Assembly: GCA_016935885.1 (NCBI GenBank)
Contig: JAFGQA010000494.1
Coordinates: forward strand, 1-26,827
Length of the DNA: 26,827 nucleotides
Origin: Phycisphaerae bacterium
GTDB taxonomy: Bacteria > Planctomycetota > Phycisphaerae > UBA1845 > UTPLA1
Direction: 5' to 3'
Shown here: positions 9,029-18,605 of the stretch, piece after piece
How the letters are laid out: every line of letters begins with the position of its first letter
How positions within the stretch are numbered: the first letter of the stretch is position 1
Notes under the pieces: generated by a model
Seen by the model: the letters and a program-made list of their open reading frames with translations, nothing else
The model's database searches: none
Told to the model about the DNA's origin: nothing
Position numbers and translations under genes: made by a program

Positions 9029-10102
9029 CTACGGCAGGCCGTCGTCGACAAACACATTGATCTCTCGCGGAATGACAAAGACCGTCTGGTCGACACGCAA
9101 GTTCAAGGCCTGGAATCGTTCATGAGGAAGCTCGACATGGATGGGCTCGCCGGAGTCAGCCGCCAGATCGATCTTGACGCGCGGCCCGGCTGCGTTGATG
9201 TGCTGAATGACCGCCTTGAAACTCGGCTTGCCGTTGGCCTGCCTTTCAATGTCAAGATCGTGAGGTCGTACAAGCCCCCTGGCTGGTTTCCATGTTGACT
9301 GGTGTTGACCGGCGTATTCGACTTCAAGCGGACCGAGGAAGGCCCTCTTGCCCTCCACGCGCCCGTGGAAAACGTTCACATTCCCCACGAAATTCATGAC
9401 AAACTCATTGGCGGGATGGTGAAAAACCTCCTCGGGCGTGCCAATCTGCTCGATTCGCCCGGCGTTCGTGATCACCACCCGGTCGGCAACTTCCAGGGCT
9501 TCCTCCTGGTCGTGGGTCACGAGAACGCTGGTCACGCGTAACTCGCCGTGCAGGCGGCGCAGCCAGCGGCGCAGTTCCTGTCGCGTGTTTGCATCCAGTG
9601 CCCCGAAGGGTTCGTCCAACAATAACACCTTGGGCTCTATGGCCAGGGCACGGGCCAATGCAACACGCTGTCGCTGACCACCAGAAAGTTGCGCTGGATA
9701 GCGGTCTGCCAGCCAATCCAGTTGTACAAGCTTGAGCAGTTCGTAGGCCTTCTCGCGGATTCTGTCTTTGGCAGGCCGCTGCTTGCGCGGGCGCACACGC
9801 AACCCGAAGGCGACGTTGTCAAACACCGTCATATGACGGAATAGGGCATAGTGTTGGAACACGAAGCCCACTCGCCGGGTGCCTACGTGCTGGCGGGTCA
9901 CGTCCTCATCGTGCAGGAGGATCTGTCCACTTCCCGTGTCGGGAGCCTCAAGCCCGCTGATAATCCGAAGAAGGGTGGTCTTTCCAGATCCGGACGGCCC
10001 GAGCAGTGCGACAAGCTCGCCGGTGGAAACGCGCAGACTGACGTCCTTCAATGCGGCGAAGCGGCCGAAGTGTTTGCTGATGTGCTCAACTTGTATACTC
10101 AT
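9029..10102 (-). CDS. cysA: Sulfate/thiosulfate ABC transporter ATP-binding protein
   Basis: The 357-residue ATPase powers sulfate import. Walker A is GPSGSGKT (about 35-42), the Q-loop Gln is near 83 (VFQHYALF), the signature LSGGQRQR is at about 139-146, Walker [14 protein letters not shown] at about 159-171, and the H-loop is [10 protein letters not shown]-terminal TOBE-like region (about 240-357) is typical of CysA. The ATG at 10102 overlaps the cysW stop as ATGA, so translation is coupled. It is the fourth gene of sbp-cysT-cysW-cysA. The signature matches CysA ([20 protein letters not shown]), and the neighbours confirm the assignment. The porin follows 44 bases downstream. Confidence 0.97.
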   Translation of the reverse strand: MSIQVEHISKHFGRFAALKDVSLRVSTGELVALLGPSGSGKTTLLRIISGLEAPDTGSGQILLHDEDVTRQHVGTRRVGFVFQHYALFRHMTVFDNVAFGLRVRPRKQRPAKDRIREKAYELLKLVQLDWLADRYPAQLSGGQRQRVALARALAIEPKVLLLDEPFGALDANTRQELRRWLRRLHGELRVTSVLVTHDQEEALEVADRVVITNAGRIEQIGTPEEVFHHPANEFVMNFVGNVNVFHGRVEGKRAFLGPLEVEYAGQHQSTWKPARGLVRPHDLDIERQANGKPSFKAVIQHINAAGPRVKIDLAADSGEPIHVELPHERFQALNLRVDQTVFVIPREINVFVDDGLP

Positions 10103-10998
10103 CCGTGCAGCCCCCCTTCCTGCAAGTCAACACGCAAGTCATCTTTGAATTTCCACTCGGCAAAGCCTTTCAAGACGAGCGTGATCAAGGCAACCACGGT
10201 CAGCAACGAGGCCACGGCAAATGCGCCGACGAAGTTGTATTCGTTATAGAGAATCTCCACGTGCAGCGGCACGGTGTTCGTCAGCCCGCGGATGTGCCCG
10301 GAAATGACCGAGACCGCTCCGAATTCACCCATGGCTCTGGCGTTGCACAGAATCACGCCGTAGAGCAAGCCCCACTTTATGTTCGGCAAGGTCACCTTGA
10401 AGAAGGTCTGCCACCCGTTGGCTCCAAGCGACAGTGCCGCTTCTTCTTCTTCCGTGCCTTGGGCTTGCATGAGAGGTATCAGCTCTCGGGCGACGAATGG
10501 AAAGGTGACAAACACCGTCGCCAGCACGATGCCGGGCACAGCGAAGACGACCTGCAGGTTGTGCGCGGCGAGCCACGGCCCCAGGTATCCGTGAATACCG
10601 AAGAGCAGGACGTAGACCAATCCGGAAATCACCGGCGACACGGCAAAGGGCAGGTCAATCAACGTGGTCAAGAGGCTCTTGCCCACGAACTCAAACTTGG
10701 CGATTGCCCAGGACGCGGCGACCCCGAAGACCAGGTTGAGGGGAACGGCGATCGCGGCGGTCAGCAGCGTCAGCCGTATGCTGGCCAGTGCGTCGGCGTC
10801 CCGCAAGGAATCCCAGTAAGCAGCGACACCATCTGCGAGGGCCTGAGCGAATACAGCCGTCAACGGCGCTATCAGGAACAACCCGATAAACAACATCGCG
10901 ACGCCGACAAGTAGACACCGAATAAACAACGGCTCGGTGGTTGCCCCGTTCCTCCGATTCATGGCTCGCCCGATGTTCAAGAAGCCGGTCGGTCGCAT
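10099..10998 (-). CDS. cysW: Sulfate ABC transporter permease CysW
   Basis: A 299-residue inner-membrane permease with about six hydrophobic segments and the cytoplasmic EAA loop that docks on Cys[25 protein letters not shown]. CysW hallmarks include [20 protein letters not shown] and [21 protein letters not shown] chose ATG 10998, with GAGGA seven bases upstream, which places it 10 bases after the cysT stop; the frame is open further up but overlaps cysT. Its stop is shared with the cysA start (ATGA). It pairs with CysT to form the sulfate channel. Confidence 0.96.
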   Translation of the reverse strand: MRPTGFLNIGRAMNRRNGATTEPLFIRCLLVGVAMLFIGLFLIAPLTAVFAQALADGVAAYWDSLRDADALASIRLTLLTAAIAVPLNLVFGVAASWAIAKFEFVGKSLLTTLIDLPFAVSPVISGLVYVLLFGIHGYLGPWLAAHNLQVVFAVPGIVLATVFVTFPFVARELIPLMQAQGTEEEEAALSLGANGWQTFFKVTLPNIKWGLLYGVILCNARAMGEFGAVSVISGHIRGLTNTVPLHVEILYNEYNFVGAFAVASLLTVVALITLVLKGFAEWKFKDDLRVDLQEGGLHG

Positions 10999-11008
10999 GG
11001 GAGAGTCC

Positions 11009-11854
11009 TCAAGACCTCGCGACACAATGTCGTTGCCCACTCCACCATTGCAGCAGGTTGATAACGAGCAACAGTACAAACGATGCCGAGAGCATCACGA
11101 CCGCGATGGCGGTAGCGCCTGCATAGTCGAACTGCTCGAGTTTCATCACCATCAGAAGGGGAGCAATCTCCGTCCGCATCGGCATGTTGCCGGAGATAAA
11201 CACAATTGATCCATATTCTCCCAGGCCGCGGGCAAAAGCCAACGCGAAGCCCGTGAGCAAGACAGGCCACAATTCGGGTAGAATCACGCGCCGGATGGCC
11301 TGTCCGCGCGGTGCCCCGAGGCTGGCGGCAGCCTCTTCCACCTCCGGATCGAGATCCTCCAGGACGGGTTGCAGGGTTCGCACCACAAACGGGAGCCCGA
11401 TGAAGGTGAGCGCGACAACGACACCCAACGGGGCAAACGCGACGTCGATATTGAGCGGCTCAAGGTAGCGGCCGATCCAACCACTATGGACGTAAACGGC
11501 GGTCAACGAAATGCCGGCCACCGCCGTCGGGAGGGCGAAGGGGAGATCGATGAGGGCGTCCACAAGCCGCCGACCTGGGAAACGATAACGCACCAGGACC
11601 CATGCAACGATAAGACCGAACACGAGGTTGACTGTGGCCGCGATCAGGGCGCCCCCGAAACTGAGCCGAAACGCCGCCAGGACTCGAGCGTCCGTCACGG
11701 TTCGCCAGAACTCTCCCCAAGTGAGCGTAGCCGTACGAAGGAAAAGGCCGCCCAGTGGAATCAGAACGATCAGGCTCAGGTATAGCATCGTAAACCCAAG
11801 CGTCAGACCGAAGCCGGGCAGGATGCTGCGTTGCCTCAGAGAGATTTTCATCAT
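11009..11854 (-). CDS. cysT: Sulfate ABC transporter permease CysT (CysU)
   Basis: A 281-residue permease with about six membrane segments and the EAA loop [23 protein letters not shown]. The blocks [19 protein letters not shown] and [18 protein letters not shown] are characteristic of CysT. Two adjacent ATGs (11854 and 11851) follow only a weak GGTAAG-like site, so the exact start is uncertain by one codon. It begins 55 bases after the sbp stop and is followed after 10 bases by cysW, consistent with a single operon. Confidence 0.96.
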   Translation of the reverse strand: MMKISLRQRSILPGFGLTLGFTMLYLSLIVLIPLGGLFLRTATLTWGEFWRTVTDARVLAAFRLSFGGALIAATVNLVFGLIVAWVLVRYRFPGRRLVDALIDLPFALPTAVAGISLTAVYVHSGWIGRYLEPLNIDVAFAPLGVVVALTFIGLPFVVRTLQPVLEDLDPEVEEAAASLGAPRGQAIRRVILPELWPVLLTGFALAFARGLGEYGSIVFISGNMPMRTEIAPLLMVMKLEQFDYAGATAIAVVMLSASFVLLLVINLLQWWSGQRHCVARS

Positions 11855-11909
11855 CTAGTGCTTACCCCGTCTCCTGCCTATTACGTACGGTCATTCGATC
11901 ATTTGAGGC

Positions 11910-12929
11910 TCATCTGTCGGGTTGGTAGATCTGATCGAAGATTCCCCTGTCGGCGAAGTGCTTCTTCTGAGCCTTGTCCCAACCGCCAAACACATTATCG
12001 ATTGTCAACAACTCGATCGCCGGAAACTTGTCGGTGTGTTTCGCCGCAACCGATTTCATGCTTGGCCGGTAGTGATACTTCGCGGCGAGCTCCTGGCCCT
12101 CTTCTGAATAGAGGTACTGAAGGTAGGCAGTAGCCACCTTTCGTGTCCCGTGCTTGTCTACTACCTTGTCCACCACCGTAACGGGCGGCTCACACAGAAT
12201 GCTGAGCGAGGGCACGATGATCTGCACCTTTCCCTTGCCCAGCTTCTCCACCGCGAGGAACGCCTCGTTTTCCCAGGTGATGAGGACGTCTCCGATGCCG
12301 CGCTGGACGAACGTCGTGGTCGAGCCTCGCGCGCCCGAGTCCAACACAGGCACGTTCTTGTAGAGTCGGGTCACAAACTTCCTTGCCTCCGCTTCGTCCC
12401 CTTGATTGTGTTTCAGGGCATAGCCCCACGCGGCGAGGTAGTTCCACCTGGCGCCGCCGGAAGTCTTCGGGTTGGGAGTGATCACCGATATGCCAGGCCT
12501 TACCAGATCGTCCCAATCGTTGATGTTCTTCGGGTTGCCCTTGCGGACCAGGAAGACCATGGTAGAGGTGTATGGACAACTGTTGTTGGGCAGGCGCTTC
12601 TGCCAATCGGCGGCCATCACGCCGGTTCGTCGGCTGATTTCATCAATGTCATAGGCCAGGGCGAGTGTCACGACGTCCGCTTCGAGTCCGTCGATGACGG
12701 CCCGCGCCTGCTTGCCCGCACCACCGTGCGATTGCCGGACGGTCACCGTCTGGCCCGTCTCCTCCTTCCAGTGTCGGGCAAACGCCCCATTGAACTCCTT
12801 GTACAGTTCGCGCGTCGGATCATAAGAGACGTTCAACAGAACGGGGTTGTCATCGGCCCCGGCCTGAGAACCCAGGGCCAGGCTGATGGCCGCAAGAGCT
12901 GAGAGAACCAAGAATCTTCCAGACACCAT
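11910..12929 (-). CDS. sbp: Periplasmic sulfate-binding protein
   Basis: A 339-residue solute-binding protein with a signal peptide ([20 protein letters not shown], cleavage near SQAGA). Diagnostic blocks of the Sbp/CysP family are present in order: [47 protein letters not shown], the [20 protein letters not shown] loop, [19 protein letters not shown] and the C-terminal [17 protein letters not shown]. These fit Sbp (sulfate) better than CysP (thiosulfate). ATG 12929 has AAGGAG six bases upstream. It follows the ribbon-helix-helix gene by 114 bases on the same strand; that gap shows no clear separate promoter, so the two may share a transcript. Confidence 0.95.
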   Translation of the reverse strand: MVSGRFLVLSALAAISLALGSQAGADDNPVLLNVSYDPTRELYKEFNGAFARHWKEETGQTVTVRQSHGGAGKQARAVIDGLEADVVTLALAYDIDEISRRTGVMAADWQKRLPNNSCPYTSTMVFLVRKGNPKNINDWDDLVRPGISVITPNPKTSGGARWNYLAAWGYALKHNQGDEAEARKFVTRLYKNVPVLDSGARGSTTTFVQRGIGDVLITWENEAFLAVEKLGKGKVQIIVPSLSILCEPPVTVVDKVVDKHGTRKVATAYLQYLYSEEGQELAAKYHYRPSMKSVAAKHTDKFPAIELLTIDNVFGGWDKAQKKHFADRGIFDQIYQPDR

Positions 12930-13043
12930 TTTCTACTCCTTCTACCCAGTGCAGCGTTGACTGCTTGTGGATGCTCGGCGCACGATGCGCGCACTCCCCC
13001 TCCCATGGGCCCGAAGGTCCAGTAAAACCGCTTGACGCCGTCC

Positions 13044-13283
13044 CTACTCGATGTAGCCCAGGGCTCGAAGTCGCTCGCGGACCGCTTCAACCTCGCGAGC
13101 TGTGAAGCCGGAGGCCCCCAGCTCAAGGCGGCCCCCGCTGGCCACGTCACGGAGTACATGCACCGCGAACTCTGTAACGCTTCTAAACCCTGTTCCTTCA
13201 ATGAGTTGCGACAAGTTCCTGTACAACTCCTCTGGGATCTTGAGCGTCACGCTCTTGCGGACACCGCTCTTCTTCCTCGCCAA
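13044..13283 (-). CDS. Ribbon-helix-helix (CopG-like) regulator at the head of the sulfate locus
   Basis: A 79-residue protein. KSVTLKIPEELYRNLSQLIE (residues 10-29) gives the antiparallel beta strand and first helix of a ribbon-helix-helix DNA-binding fold, and TGFRSVTEFAVHVLRDVAS gives the second. The C-terminal tail, TAREVEAVRERLRALGYIE, is a charged helix. The start is TTG at 13283, with AGGAG seven bases upstream. It is first in a minus-strand run leading into sbp-cysTWA. The region just upstream has a promoter and three 11-bp direct repeats that overlap the likely transcription start, the arrangement expected for autorepression by an RHH dimer. That it senses sulfur status is inference; no ligand-binding domain is visible. 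Confidence 0.85.
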   Translation of the reverse strand: MARKKSGVRKSVTLKIPEELYRNLSQLIEGTGFRSVTEFAVHVLRDVASGGRLELGASGFTAREVEAVRERLRALGYIE

Positions 13284-13290
13284 ACAGGCA

Positions 13291-13350
13291 CTCCTACAAC
13301 ACTCTTATTACACTCCTATTAGAGTGTACCACATACACGCTGGGAGTCAA
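13291..13350 (-). promoter_or_regulatory. Promoter and three 11-bp operator repeats for the RHH-sulfate locus
   Basis: On the minus strand TTGACT (13345-13350) is followed after 16 bases by TACACT (13323-13328), a sigma70-type promoter. Immediately downstream, on the plus strand, lie three tandem 11-mers: CTCCTACAACA (13291-13301), CTCTTATTACA (13302-13312) and CTCCTATTAGA (13313-13323). The set runs from the -10 to the ribosome-binding site (AGGAG lies in the last unit), so a bound protein would block both transcription and possibly translation. Eleven bases is close to one helical turn. Confidence 0.6.
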
Positions 13351-13793
13351 GCCCCAACATAACGCGGCCCCGATTTTTTTTTCGGCGGCCGGCCTCAGCC
13401 GTGTGCCCGACGGCACGAACTTGCGGCCGCGCTGGAATCCAACCACTTGGTCACGGTAAGGCCGGCTGATCTACTCAGCCGGGAGAGGACGCGGAGGCGA
13501 GTCCTTGCGGGATGAGGCCTGCGCTCGGGCGGCGGCGGTTCGGCGCGTCCGTCGAATCCATCTTCGACGCCCAGCGGCATTCGCGCGGCATTGCCCAATA
13601 TCGCGCGGACGGGATAGCGAGTGCCGAACAAATCAAGATAGGCCGTTGTTACCTTGACCGCATGGACGATCGGGGCAATCGCATGTGCGCGCAAGTCCTT
13701 TATTCTCGCGGGGCCGTCGACGTACTCAACTGCGATTCCAGTGTTGATATCCGCTGGTGCGAGAACCGCTGGTGCGAGGATCCTTTCCCGCTG

Positions 13794-13888
13794 CCGCTGG
13801 TGCGAGAATCCTTTCTCGCATCCACTTCCGGTGGGAATCCTCTCCCACAGCTCGACCCAACGGGCCGAGAAGGGATTCTCGGCCCAGC
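13794..13888. repeat. Triple-hairpin repeat family P3, copy 2
   Basis: Inverted copy of 2601-2695 with about eleven mismatches over 95 bases. The third hairpin, GGGCCGAGAA-GGGA-TTCTCGGCCC, is unchanged. Extra partial copies of its first arm (GCTGGTGCGAG) lie just upstream at 13753-13778. Confidence 0.85.
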
Positions 13889-14012
13889 ATGCTGGAATGG
13901 ATGCCCACGGGTAAGCGCCGCCGCCGCTGGCGGCTCCGCTGACCCATGCCACCCCGCCCAAGACGTACTTGCCTGCCAGTGCGAATGCCCCATGCGCCCA
14001 CCTGAGAGACCG

Positions 14013-14116
14013 CACTGGCAGGCGAGCTGCCAGTGGCACCCAGAATCGAATGCGCGCGTGTGGCACCCAGAATCGAATGCGCGGACAAGCCGCGCGTGTC
14101 ACCCAGAATCGAATGC
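14013..14116. repeat. P2 hairpin followed by three direct repeats of CACCCAGAATCGAATGC
   Basis: CACTGGCAG and CTGCCAGTG at 14013-14035 form the P2 stem. The 17-mer CACCCAGAATCGAATGC then occurs at 14037-14053, 14064-14080 and 14100-14116, spaced 27 and 36 bases apart. The purpose is unknown; it looks like debris of local duplication within the spacer. Confidence 0.8.
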
Positions 14117-14164
14117 CGCCCGAGGTGTTGCTGACTCGATGAGGCCGCTCCTGTGGCCTGCCGA

Positions 14165-14193
14165 TTGACAGGCTGGCCCTGCTTGAACAGAAT
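14165..14193 (+). promoter_or_regulatory. Possible promoter for the PEGA/zinc-knuckle gene
   Basis: A perfect TTGACA (14165-14170) is followed after 17 bases by CAGAAT (14188-14193), four of six matches to TATAAT. Transcription would start near 14200, about 65 bases before the ATG. Only sequence resemblance supports it. Confidence 0.35.
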
Positions 14194-14265
14194 GAAGGTC
14201 CAGTCCATCGGGTTTTTAGGACGGTTCGACCCTGGCTCAGGCCGCGTAGCTCAAGGTGAGGAGTC

Positions 14266-16218
14266 ATGACCCAGGAGCAACCAGATCGTTCCGAGGAAGA
14301 AAGACGCCTGGACCATTTGCTGATTGAGGCGACGGGCGACTACTCACTCGTGCCGGATCGGCCCAAGGAGGCGTACGATCCCGCCGAGTCCGATCGAGTA
14401 GCGAGACGGAAATACGTTCGGAAGCTCGTCACGATCATCGTCGTCAGCGTTCTCGCTGGCGGAGCGATGATTTCGTATCTGATCTACAATTACATGGAGC
14501 ATGTCAGTGCGCGCAAGCTGAAGGCCGAGCGCCTTGCCGAGGAAAGCGCCCGCATCGCTGCGATCACGAAGGACGCGACGGCTGACGTGAAGAGCCATGT
14601 CTCGATGAACCGGTTTGTCGACGCGCTCAATGCGTTGGAACTCGCGAAGCAAAACGGGCTCCCCGTTGACGTGTGGGGTGAGCTCGATGCAGAGATCAGG
14701 AAAGCGGTGACCGACCACACGACGGCCGAGGTGCGGCGTCTGCTCCCGGTGCACGAATTCGATGAGGCGTCACGCAAAGTGGAGGCCGCCAGCTTCGAGG
14801 GGCTTCCCCACGAAGCGCGGAACGATCTCGATGTCGAGATCAAGAAGGCGGCCCTTGCCCGTCGGACGGAGCTGTTGGACAAGGTGGAGGAGGAGATCAA
14901 GAAGCGATCGTTGGAGACCGCCCGGCCGTTACTGGATCAGGTGAAGGCACTGGACAAGTACGGTGCGGACGGTCAGCGCCTGAGTACGGTCCTGGAGAGT
15001 ATACGCCGGCTGGAGCGAGAGAAAGAGTTGGAGCCCGGCAAGCGTAGTCTTGCCCAGTCGCGAGAAGCGGCGGAGAAGAAGGATTGGGACACGGCGATCG
15101 CCTTGCTGGAGCGAGCGCGGCAAGAACCGCACGAAGGGCCTGAGCTGGAGCGCTGGGCGGAGGAATTGAGCAAGACGGTTCTTGGCCGCCTGCGTATCGT
15201 GGGTAAGCCTGATGGCGCAACGGTGCACGTGCCGGGCTTGGAAGCGGCGCGTATCGGGGACGTGATCTGGGGCTTATCACCGGGGCTTGTCGACGTTCTC
15301 GCAGACGCCGAGGGCTACGTTCCCGAGCGGATCAGCGCCGACGTGCCCGGTTATCCCAATGTCAACGAGCTGACGGTGAACTTGACGCCGGAAGCCCCGG
15401 GCCCGGTTTGGGCGATCTGCGCGCTATCTGGCCACTGCGCTCAAGGTATCGCGGCGGAGTATTACCGCCGGAATTACAAGGGGGCCGACTGGATTGACTC
15501 ACTGAGTGGATTCCTGAAGCCGTGTAAGCCCAAGTCGCCGGGGAGGAAGTCGAAGCCGTCCAAGAGGGAACTGCCGGCGATGATCCGCGCTGCCGAGGAG
15601 GCGTTTCTGGCAGACAGCAAGGAGCCCGTGGGGGCTTTGGATAGTCTGGGCGAGTTCACCACGAACTACCCCAAGTCGCTCAGGACCATTCTCAAGGAGT
15701 GCGACAAGAAGATCGGGGAGGTCCTGGGGATTGTCGAGCAAGGTTGTGCCCACTGCGCGGGCCAGGGCCATGTGCCGTGTCCTGAGTGCGGAGGATTGGG
15801 CGAGCGTGTGGAGAAGCGGGCGTGTCCGACGTGTCAGGGGACAGGACGCGTGCCGCACGAGGCTTGCGGGGGCACCGGCATCGTGAAGTGCAAACGGTGC
15901 GGAGGGACCGGTCAGGTCCTGGAGGCGACAAGAGTCCAGCGAGGCGACAAGTGGGTCACTGAATCCAAGTCTGTGCCGTGCCCGAAGTGCGACGGGAAGG
16001 GAACCGTGCGGTGTCGTTGCGGTGACGGCTTCGTTGCTTGCCCAGACTGCAACCGGTCGGGGAAACGCGAGCTACTGGGCCCCTGCTCCGCCTGCGGCGG
16101 TCACGGCCACCTTCCGTGCGAGGTCTGTGGGGCGACTGGTCGGCGCGACAAGATGGACCTGCAAAAGCGTCGGGAGGCGGAACAGGCGATTGCCCATCCG
16201 GATGCGACCGAGCCGTAA
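14266..16218 (+). CDS. Membrane-anchored coiled-coil protein with PEGA-like domain and about ten DnaJ-type zinc knuckles
   Basis: A 650-residue protein with no family that I can name as a whole. An acidic N-terminus (1-50) leads to one membrane segment at about 54-76 (VTIIVVSVLAGGAMISYLI), then a long charged helical region with TPR-like spacing (to about 305). Residues of about 305-370 (GRLRIVGKPDGATVHVPG...GYVPERI) resemble a PEGA domain. The C-terminus holds a chain of CxxC(G)xG modules: CAHCAGQG, CPECGGLG, CPTCQGTG, EACGGTG (first Cys lost), CKRCGGTG, CPKCDGKG, CRCGDG, CPDCNRSG, CSACGGHG, CEVCGATG, like the DnaJ central zinc region but without a J domain. The ATG has AAGGTGAGGAG directly upstream. 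Neighbouring genes give no hint. A protein-protein scaffold role is inference. Confidence 0.85.
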   Translation: MTQEQPDRSEEERRLDHLLIEATGDYSLVPDRPKEAYDPAESDRVARRKYVRKLVTIIVVSVLAGGAMISYLIYNYMEHVSARKLKAERLAEESARIAAITKDATADVKSHVSMNRFVDALNALELAKQNGLPVDVWGELDAEIRKAVTDHTTAEVRRLLPVHEFDEASRKVEAASFEGLPHEARNDLDVEIKKAALARRTELLDKVEEEIKKRSLETARPLLDQVKALDKYGADGQRLSTVLESIRRLEREKELEPGKRSLAQSREAAEKKDWDTAIALLERARQEPHEGPELERWAEELSKTVLGRLRIVGKPDGATVHVPGLEAARIGDVIWGLSPGLVDVLADAEGYVPERISADVPGYPNVNELTVNLTPEAPGPVWAICALSGHCAQGIAAEYYRRNYKGADWIDSLSGFLKPCKPKSPGRKSKPSKRELPAMIRAAEEAFLADSKEPVGALDSLGEFTTNYPKSLRTILKECDKKIGEVLGIVEQGCAHCAGQGHVPCPECGGLGERVEKRACPTCQGTGRVPHEACGGTGIVKCKRCGGTGQVLEATRVQRGDKWVTESKSVPCPKCDGKGTVRCRCGDGFVACPDCNRSGKRELLGPCSACGGHGHLPCEVCGATGRRDKMDLQKRREAEQAIAHPDATEP

Positions 16219-16404
16219 GCGAGCCGTAAGGCGTCGCGTCAGGAACGATGTGAACGGTTGATCCGCCAAACGGCGAGCCGGCAAGCGAGCCGGGTGGCAC
16301 AATCGGCCATGTTACTCCTGCGCGATGCCTGAGGCGTCAAGCTGGCGACCGGTGCGGAGCAGGACCGATGAGCCAGTGGGCAACCAGCGGGCCATCTGCA
16401 ATCC

Positions 16405-18588
16405 CTATCTGAGCATGCCCAACTGCCACATCAGGAAGGCCCAGTCTTCACTTTGGTTCTCGATCCGCATAGAAAGCGGTTTGCCAGCGCCGTGGCCGGC
16501 CTTACGTTCGACGCGGATCAGAATGGGGCGATTTCCCGATGTGGCCGCCTGGAGGCGGGCGGTCATCTTGAAGGCATGGGCGGTGTCGACGCGGTTGTCG
16601 CACTCGGCGGTTACGATCAGCGTGGCCGGGTAATCGACGCCGTCCTTCACGTTGTGATAGGGGGAGTACGCCCGGAGCCACTCAAACTCGTCGGGCTTCT
16701 CGGGGTCGCCGTACTCGTGGACCCACTGGGCGCCCATGCCCCACTTGTGAAAGCGGAGCATATCCATCAAAGGCACCTGCGCCAGCGCGGCCTGGAACAG
16801 GTCGGGCCGCTGGACGACCGCGGCGCCGATGGTCAGGCCGCCATTGCTGCCGCCCTTGCAGGCCAGTCTGGCGGGACGGGTATAACCCAGTTCGATCAGC
16901 TTCTCGGCGGCGGCATAGAAATCGTCGAACGTGTTTTGCTTGTGCTCTCGTCGGCCGCCATCGTGCCAATCCTGGCCAAACTCGCCGCCGCCGCGGATGT
17001 TGGCCAGTACCCAAACGCCGCCCCGCTCCAGGAACGGCAGGATGCGCGGCCGGTAAGTTGGAAAGAAGCTGCTATTGAAGCCACCGTACCCGTAGAGCAG
17101 CGTCGGGTTGTTGCCGTCGAGTTTCACGTTCTTGTCGGCCACAACGAACATGGGCACGCGGGTGCCGTCCTTCGAGGCGCACCAGATTTGCCTGGTTTCG
17201 TACTTGCTCAGGTCAACGGGGCACCGGCACTGGTGGAGCTTCTCCAAGGCCTTGGCGCGCAGGTCGTAGCGATAAGACGTCGTCGGCACGACCCACGAGG
17301 AGAACGTGAAGAACAAGCCCGGATCATCGAGCGAGCCATCGAAGCTGGTGACGGTTCCGATGCCCGGCTGGTAACTCGTGACAGCGCCCATGCCTGGTAA
17401 GGGGATTTCCTCGATGAGCCCGCCGTCGAGGCCGTAAACCAGCAGCCGCGAGTGCACGTCCTCGTTGACGTGGACCACCAGTTTCCGATCTACCACGGCG
17501 AAGCCGTCGATCACGCCTTTCTGTTGCGGGATGAGGTCGACCCAGTGTTCGGGCAACGGCTTCTCGACGGTCGTCGTGCAGATCCGATACCGCGGGGCCT
17601 TGTGGTTTGTCCGGAGAAATAGGCGGCCGTCAACAACATCGCCCTCGGTGATGGCCCCGAGCCCTTCGGCGACCGGTCGCAACGGGTCGGTGCTGTCGAG
17701 CTTGGCGAAGTACAGATCGTTCTCGGCCGGGTCGCGGAAGAAGTTGAGCAGTAGGTACGCGTGGTCGCTGGAGGCATAGGGCCGTGGCTCCTCGTCGATC
17801 GGCCGACCCTTGCCCCAGACGTAGCGGTCTCGCGTGTAATCGGTGCCGACCTTGTGGAAATAGACCCGCATGTGGAAGTTCTCCTCACCTGGCGGGACGG
17901 TGGTTGGGTCGGGAGACCGGTTGTAGTAGAAGCCCGTGCCCGCGGCGTTCCAGGCGATGCGGCAGTACTGCGTAAAGGGAATGACGTCCGCGAGGTCCTT
18001 CCCGGCCGCAACGTCGCGGATGTGCAGCGTGCTCTTCTCCGAGCCGCTCGACGACTTGCCGTACGCGATCAGGGACCCGTCCGGCGACGGAAACCACCAA
18101 TCCAAGGCCGCGGTGCCGTCCGTGCTGAACGTGTTCGGGTCGATCACAACGCGCGGCTCGGCCCGGTAGCCACCTTCGCACACGTACACCTTGGGATGGT
18201 TTTCCAGCCCCGCCCGCTTGATGAAGAAGTAGCGGTTCTTGTGTGGATGGAGATTCGAGACCGTGTCCACGCCGTAGACCGCCTCCAATTCACGGGCGAT
18301 CTCGCCGCGGACCCCGTTGAAGCGGGCGAGGGTCTTCTCCGTGAGGTCATTCTGCCGGCCGACCCAGGCCTGCGTCTCCTCGCTCTGCTCGTCCTCCAGC
18401 CAGCGATAGGGGTCGGCCACCTCGATACCGTGCAGCACTTCCACGGTGTCGCCGCGCGGCGTGGCGGGATAGTCGTTGGGGTTGAAGCCCTGTTGCGTAG
18501 AACAGGACGCAAGAAGCACAGGCAGGATCGCCGACGTGCACGATAGAACAGCCAGATCACGAACAGCAGCCAATGGTCGTCGGGACAC
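16405..18588 (-). CDS. Prolyl oligopeptidase (S9A family), predicted lipoprotein
   Basis: A 727-residue serine peptidase that cleaves short peptides after proline. The N-terminal beta-propeller begins with YPATPRGDTVEVLHG and DPYRWLEDE; the alpha/beta-hydrolase domain occupies the C-terminal third. The triad is complete: Ser581 in CKGGSNGG, Asp664 in AECDNRV and His699 in KAGHGAGKP. A lipobox LASC at residues 26-29 after a hydrophobic stretch predicts an exported, lipid-anchored enzyme. The start is GTG 18588, with AAGGAG seven bases upstream. The length matches the family. The leader upstream lies within a 150-bp direct repeat that also carries a possible extended -10 (TGATACGAT on the minus strand, 18643-18651). 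It is convergent with the zinc-knuckle gene across a 186-base spacer in which I see nothing. Confidence 0.95.
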   Translation of the reverse strand: MSRRPLAAVRDLAVLSCTSAILPVLLASCSTQQGFNPNDYPATPRGDTVEVLHGIEVADPYRWLEDEQSEETQAWVGRQNDLTEKTLARFNGVRGEIARELEAVYGVDTVSNLHPHKNRYFFIKRAGLENHPKVYVCEGGYRAEPRVVIDPNTFSTDGTAALDWWFPSPDGSLIAYGKSSSGSEKSTLHIRDVAAGKDLADVIPFTQYCRIAWNAAGTGFYYNRSPDPTTVPPGEENFHMRVYFHKVGTDYTRDRYVWGKGRPIDEEPRPYASSDHAYLLLNFFRDPAENDLYFAKLDSTDPLRPVAEGLGAITEGDVVDGRLFLRTNHKAPRYRICTTTVEKPLPEHWVDLIPQQKGVIDGFAVVDRKLVVHVNEDVHSRLLVYGLDGGLIEEIPLPGMGAVTSYQPGIGTVTSFDGSLDDPGLFFTFSSWVVPTTSYRYDLRAKALEKLHQCRCPVDLSKYETRQIWCASKDGTRVPMFVVADKNVKLDGNNPTLLYGYGGFNSSFFPTYRPRILPFLERGGVWVLANIRGGGEFGQDWHDGGRREHKQNTFDDFYAAAEKLIELGYTRPARLACKGGSNGGLTIGAAVVQRPDLFQAALAQVPLMDMLRFHKWGMGAQWVHEYGDPEKPDEFEWLRAYSPYHNVKDGVDYPATLIVTAECDNRVDTAHAFKMTARLQAATSGNRPILIRVERKAGHGAGKPLSMRIENQSEDWAFLMWQLGMLR

Positions 18589-18605
18589 GACTTTTCTCCT
18601 TTGTA

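Larger units (their letters stand above)
13372..14265. other. Repeat-rich spacer without a convincing gene
   Basis: About 890 bases between the RHH promoter and the next gene. It contains a P3 repeat copy, a P2 hairpin and a set of direct repeats, listed separately. A minus-strand frame is open from 14267 to 13395 (290 codons), but its first half only reads through the repeats. Its last part (13395 to about 13735) looks slightly more protein-like (VEYVDGPARIKDLR, LDLFGTRYPVRAILG), which could be the remnant of a gene. I recognise no family and see no ribosome-binding site. Confidence 0.5.

Noticed and set aside
14037..14116. Three spaced copies of a 17-mer, considered as a CRISPR array
   Set aside because: Repeats are short, the spacers unequal (10 and 19 bases) and no cas genes are present.
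13395..14267. Open frame of 290 codons on the minus strand
   Set aside because: More than half of it translates dispersed repeats, it lacks a ribosome-binding site and its start overlaps the start of a well-supported divergent gene. Kept only as a spacer with a possible remnant.
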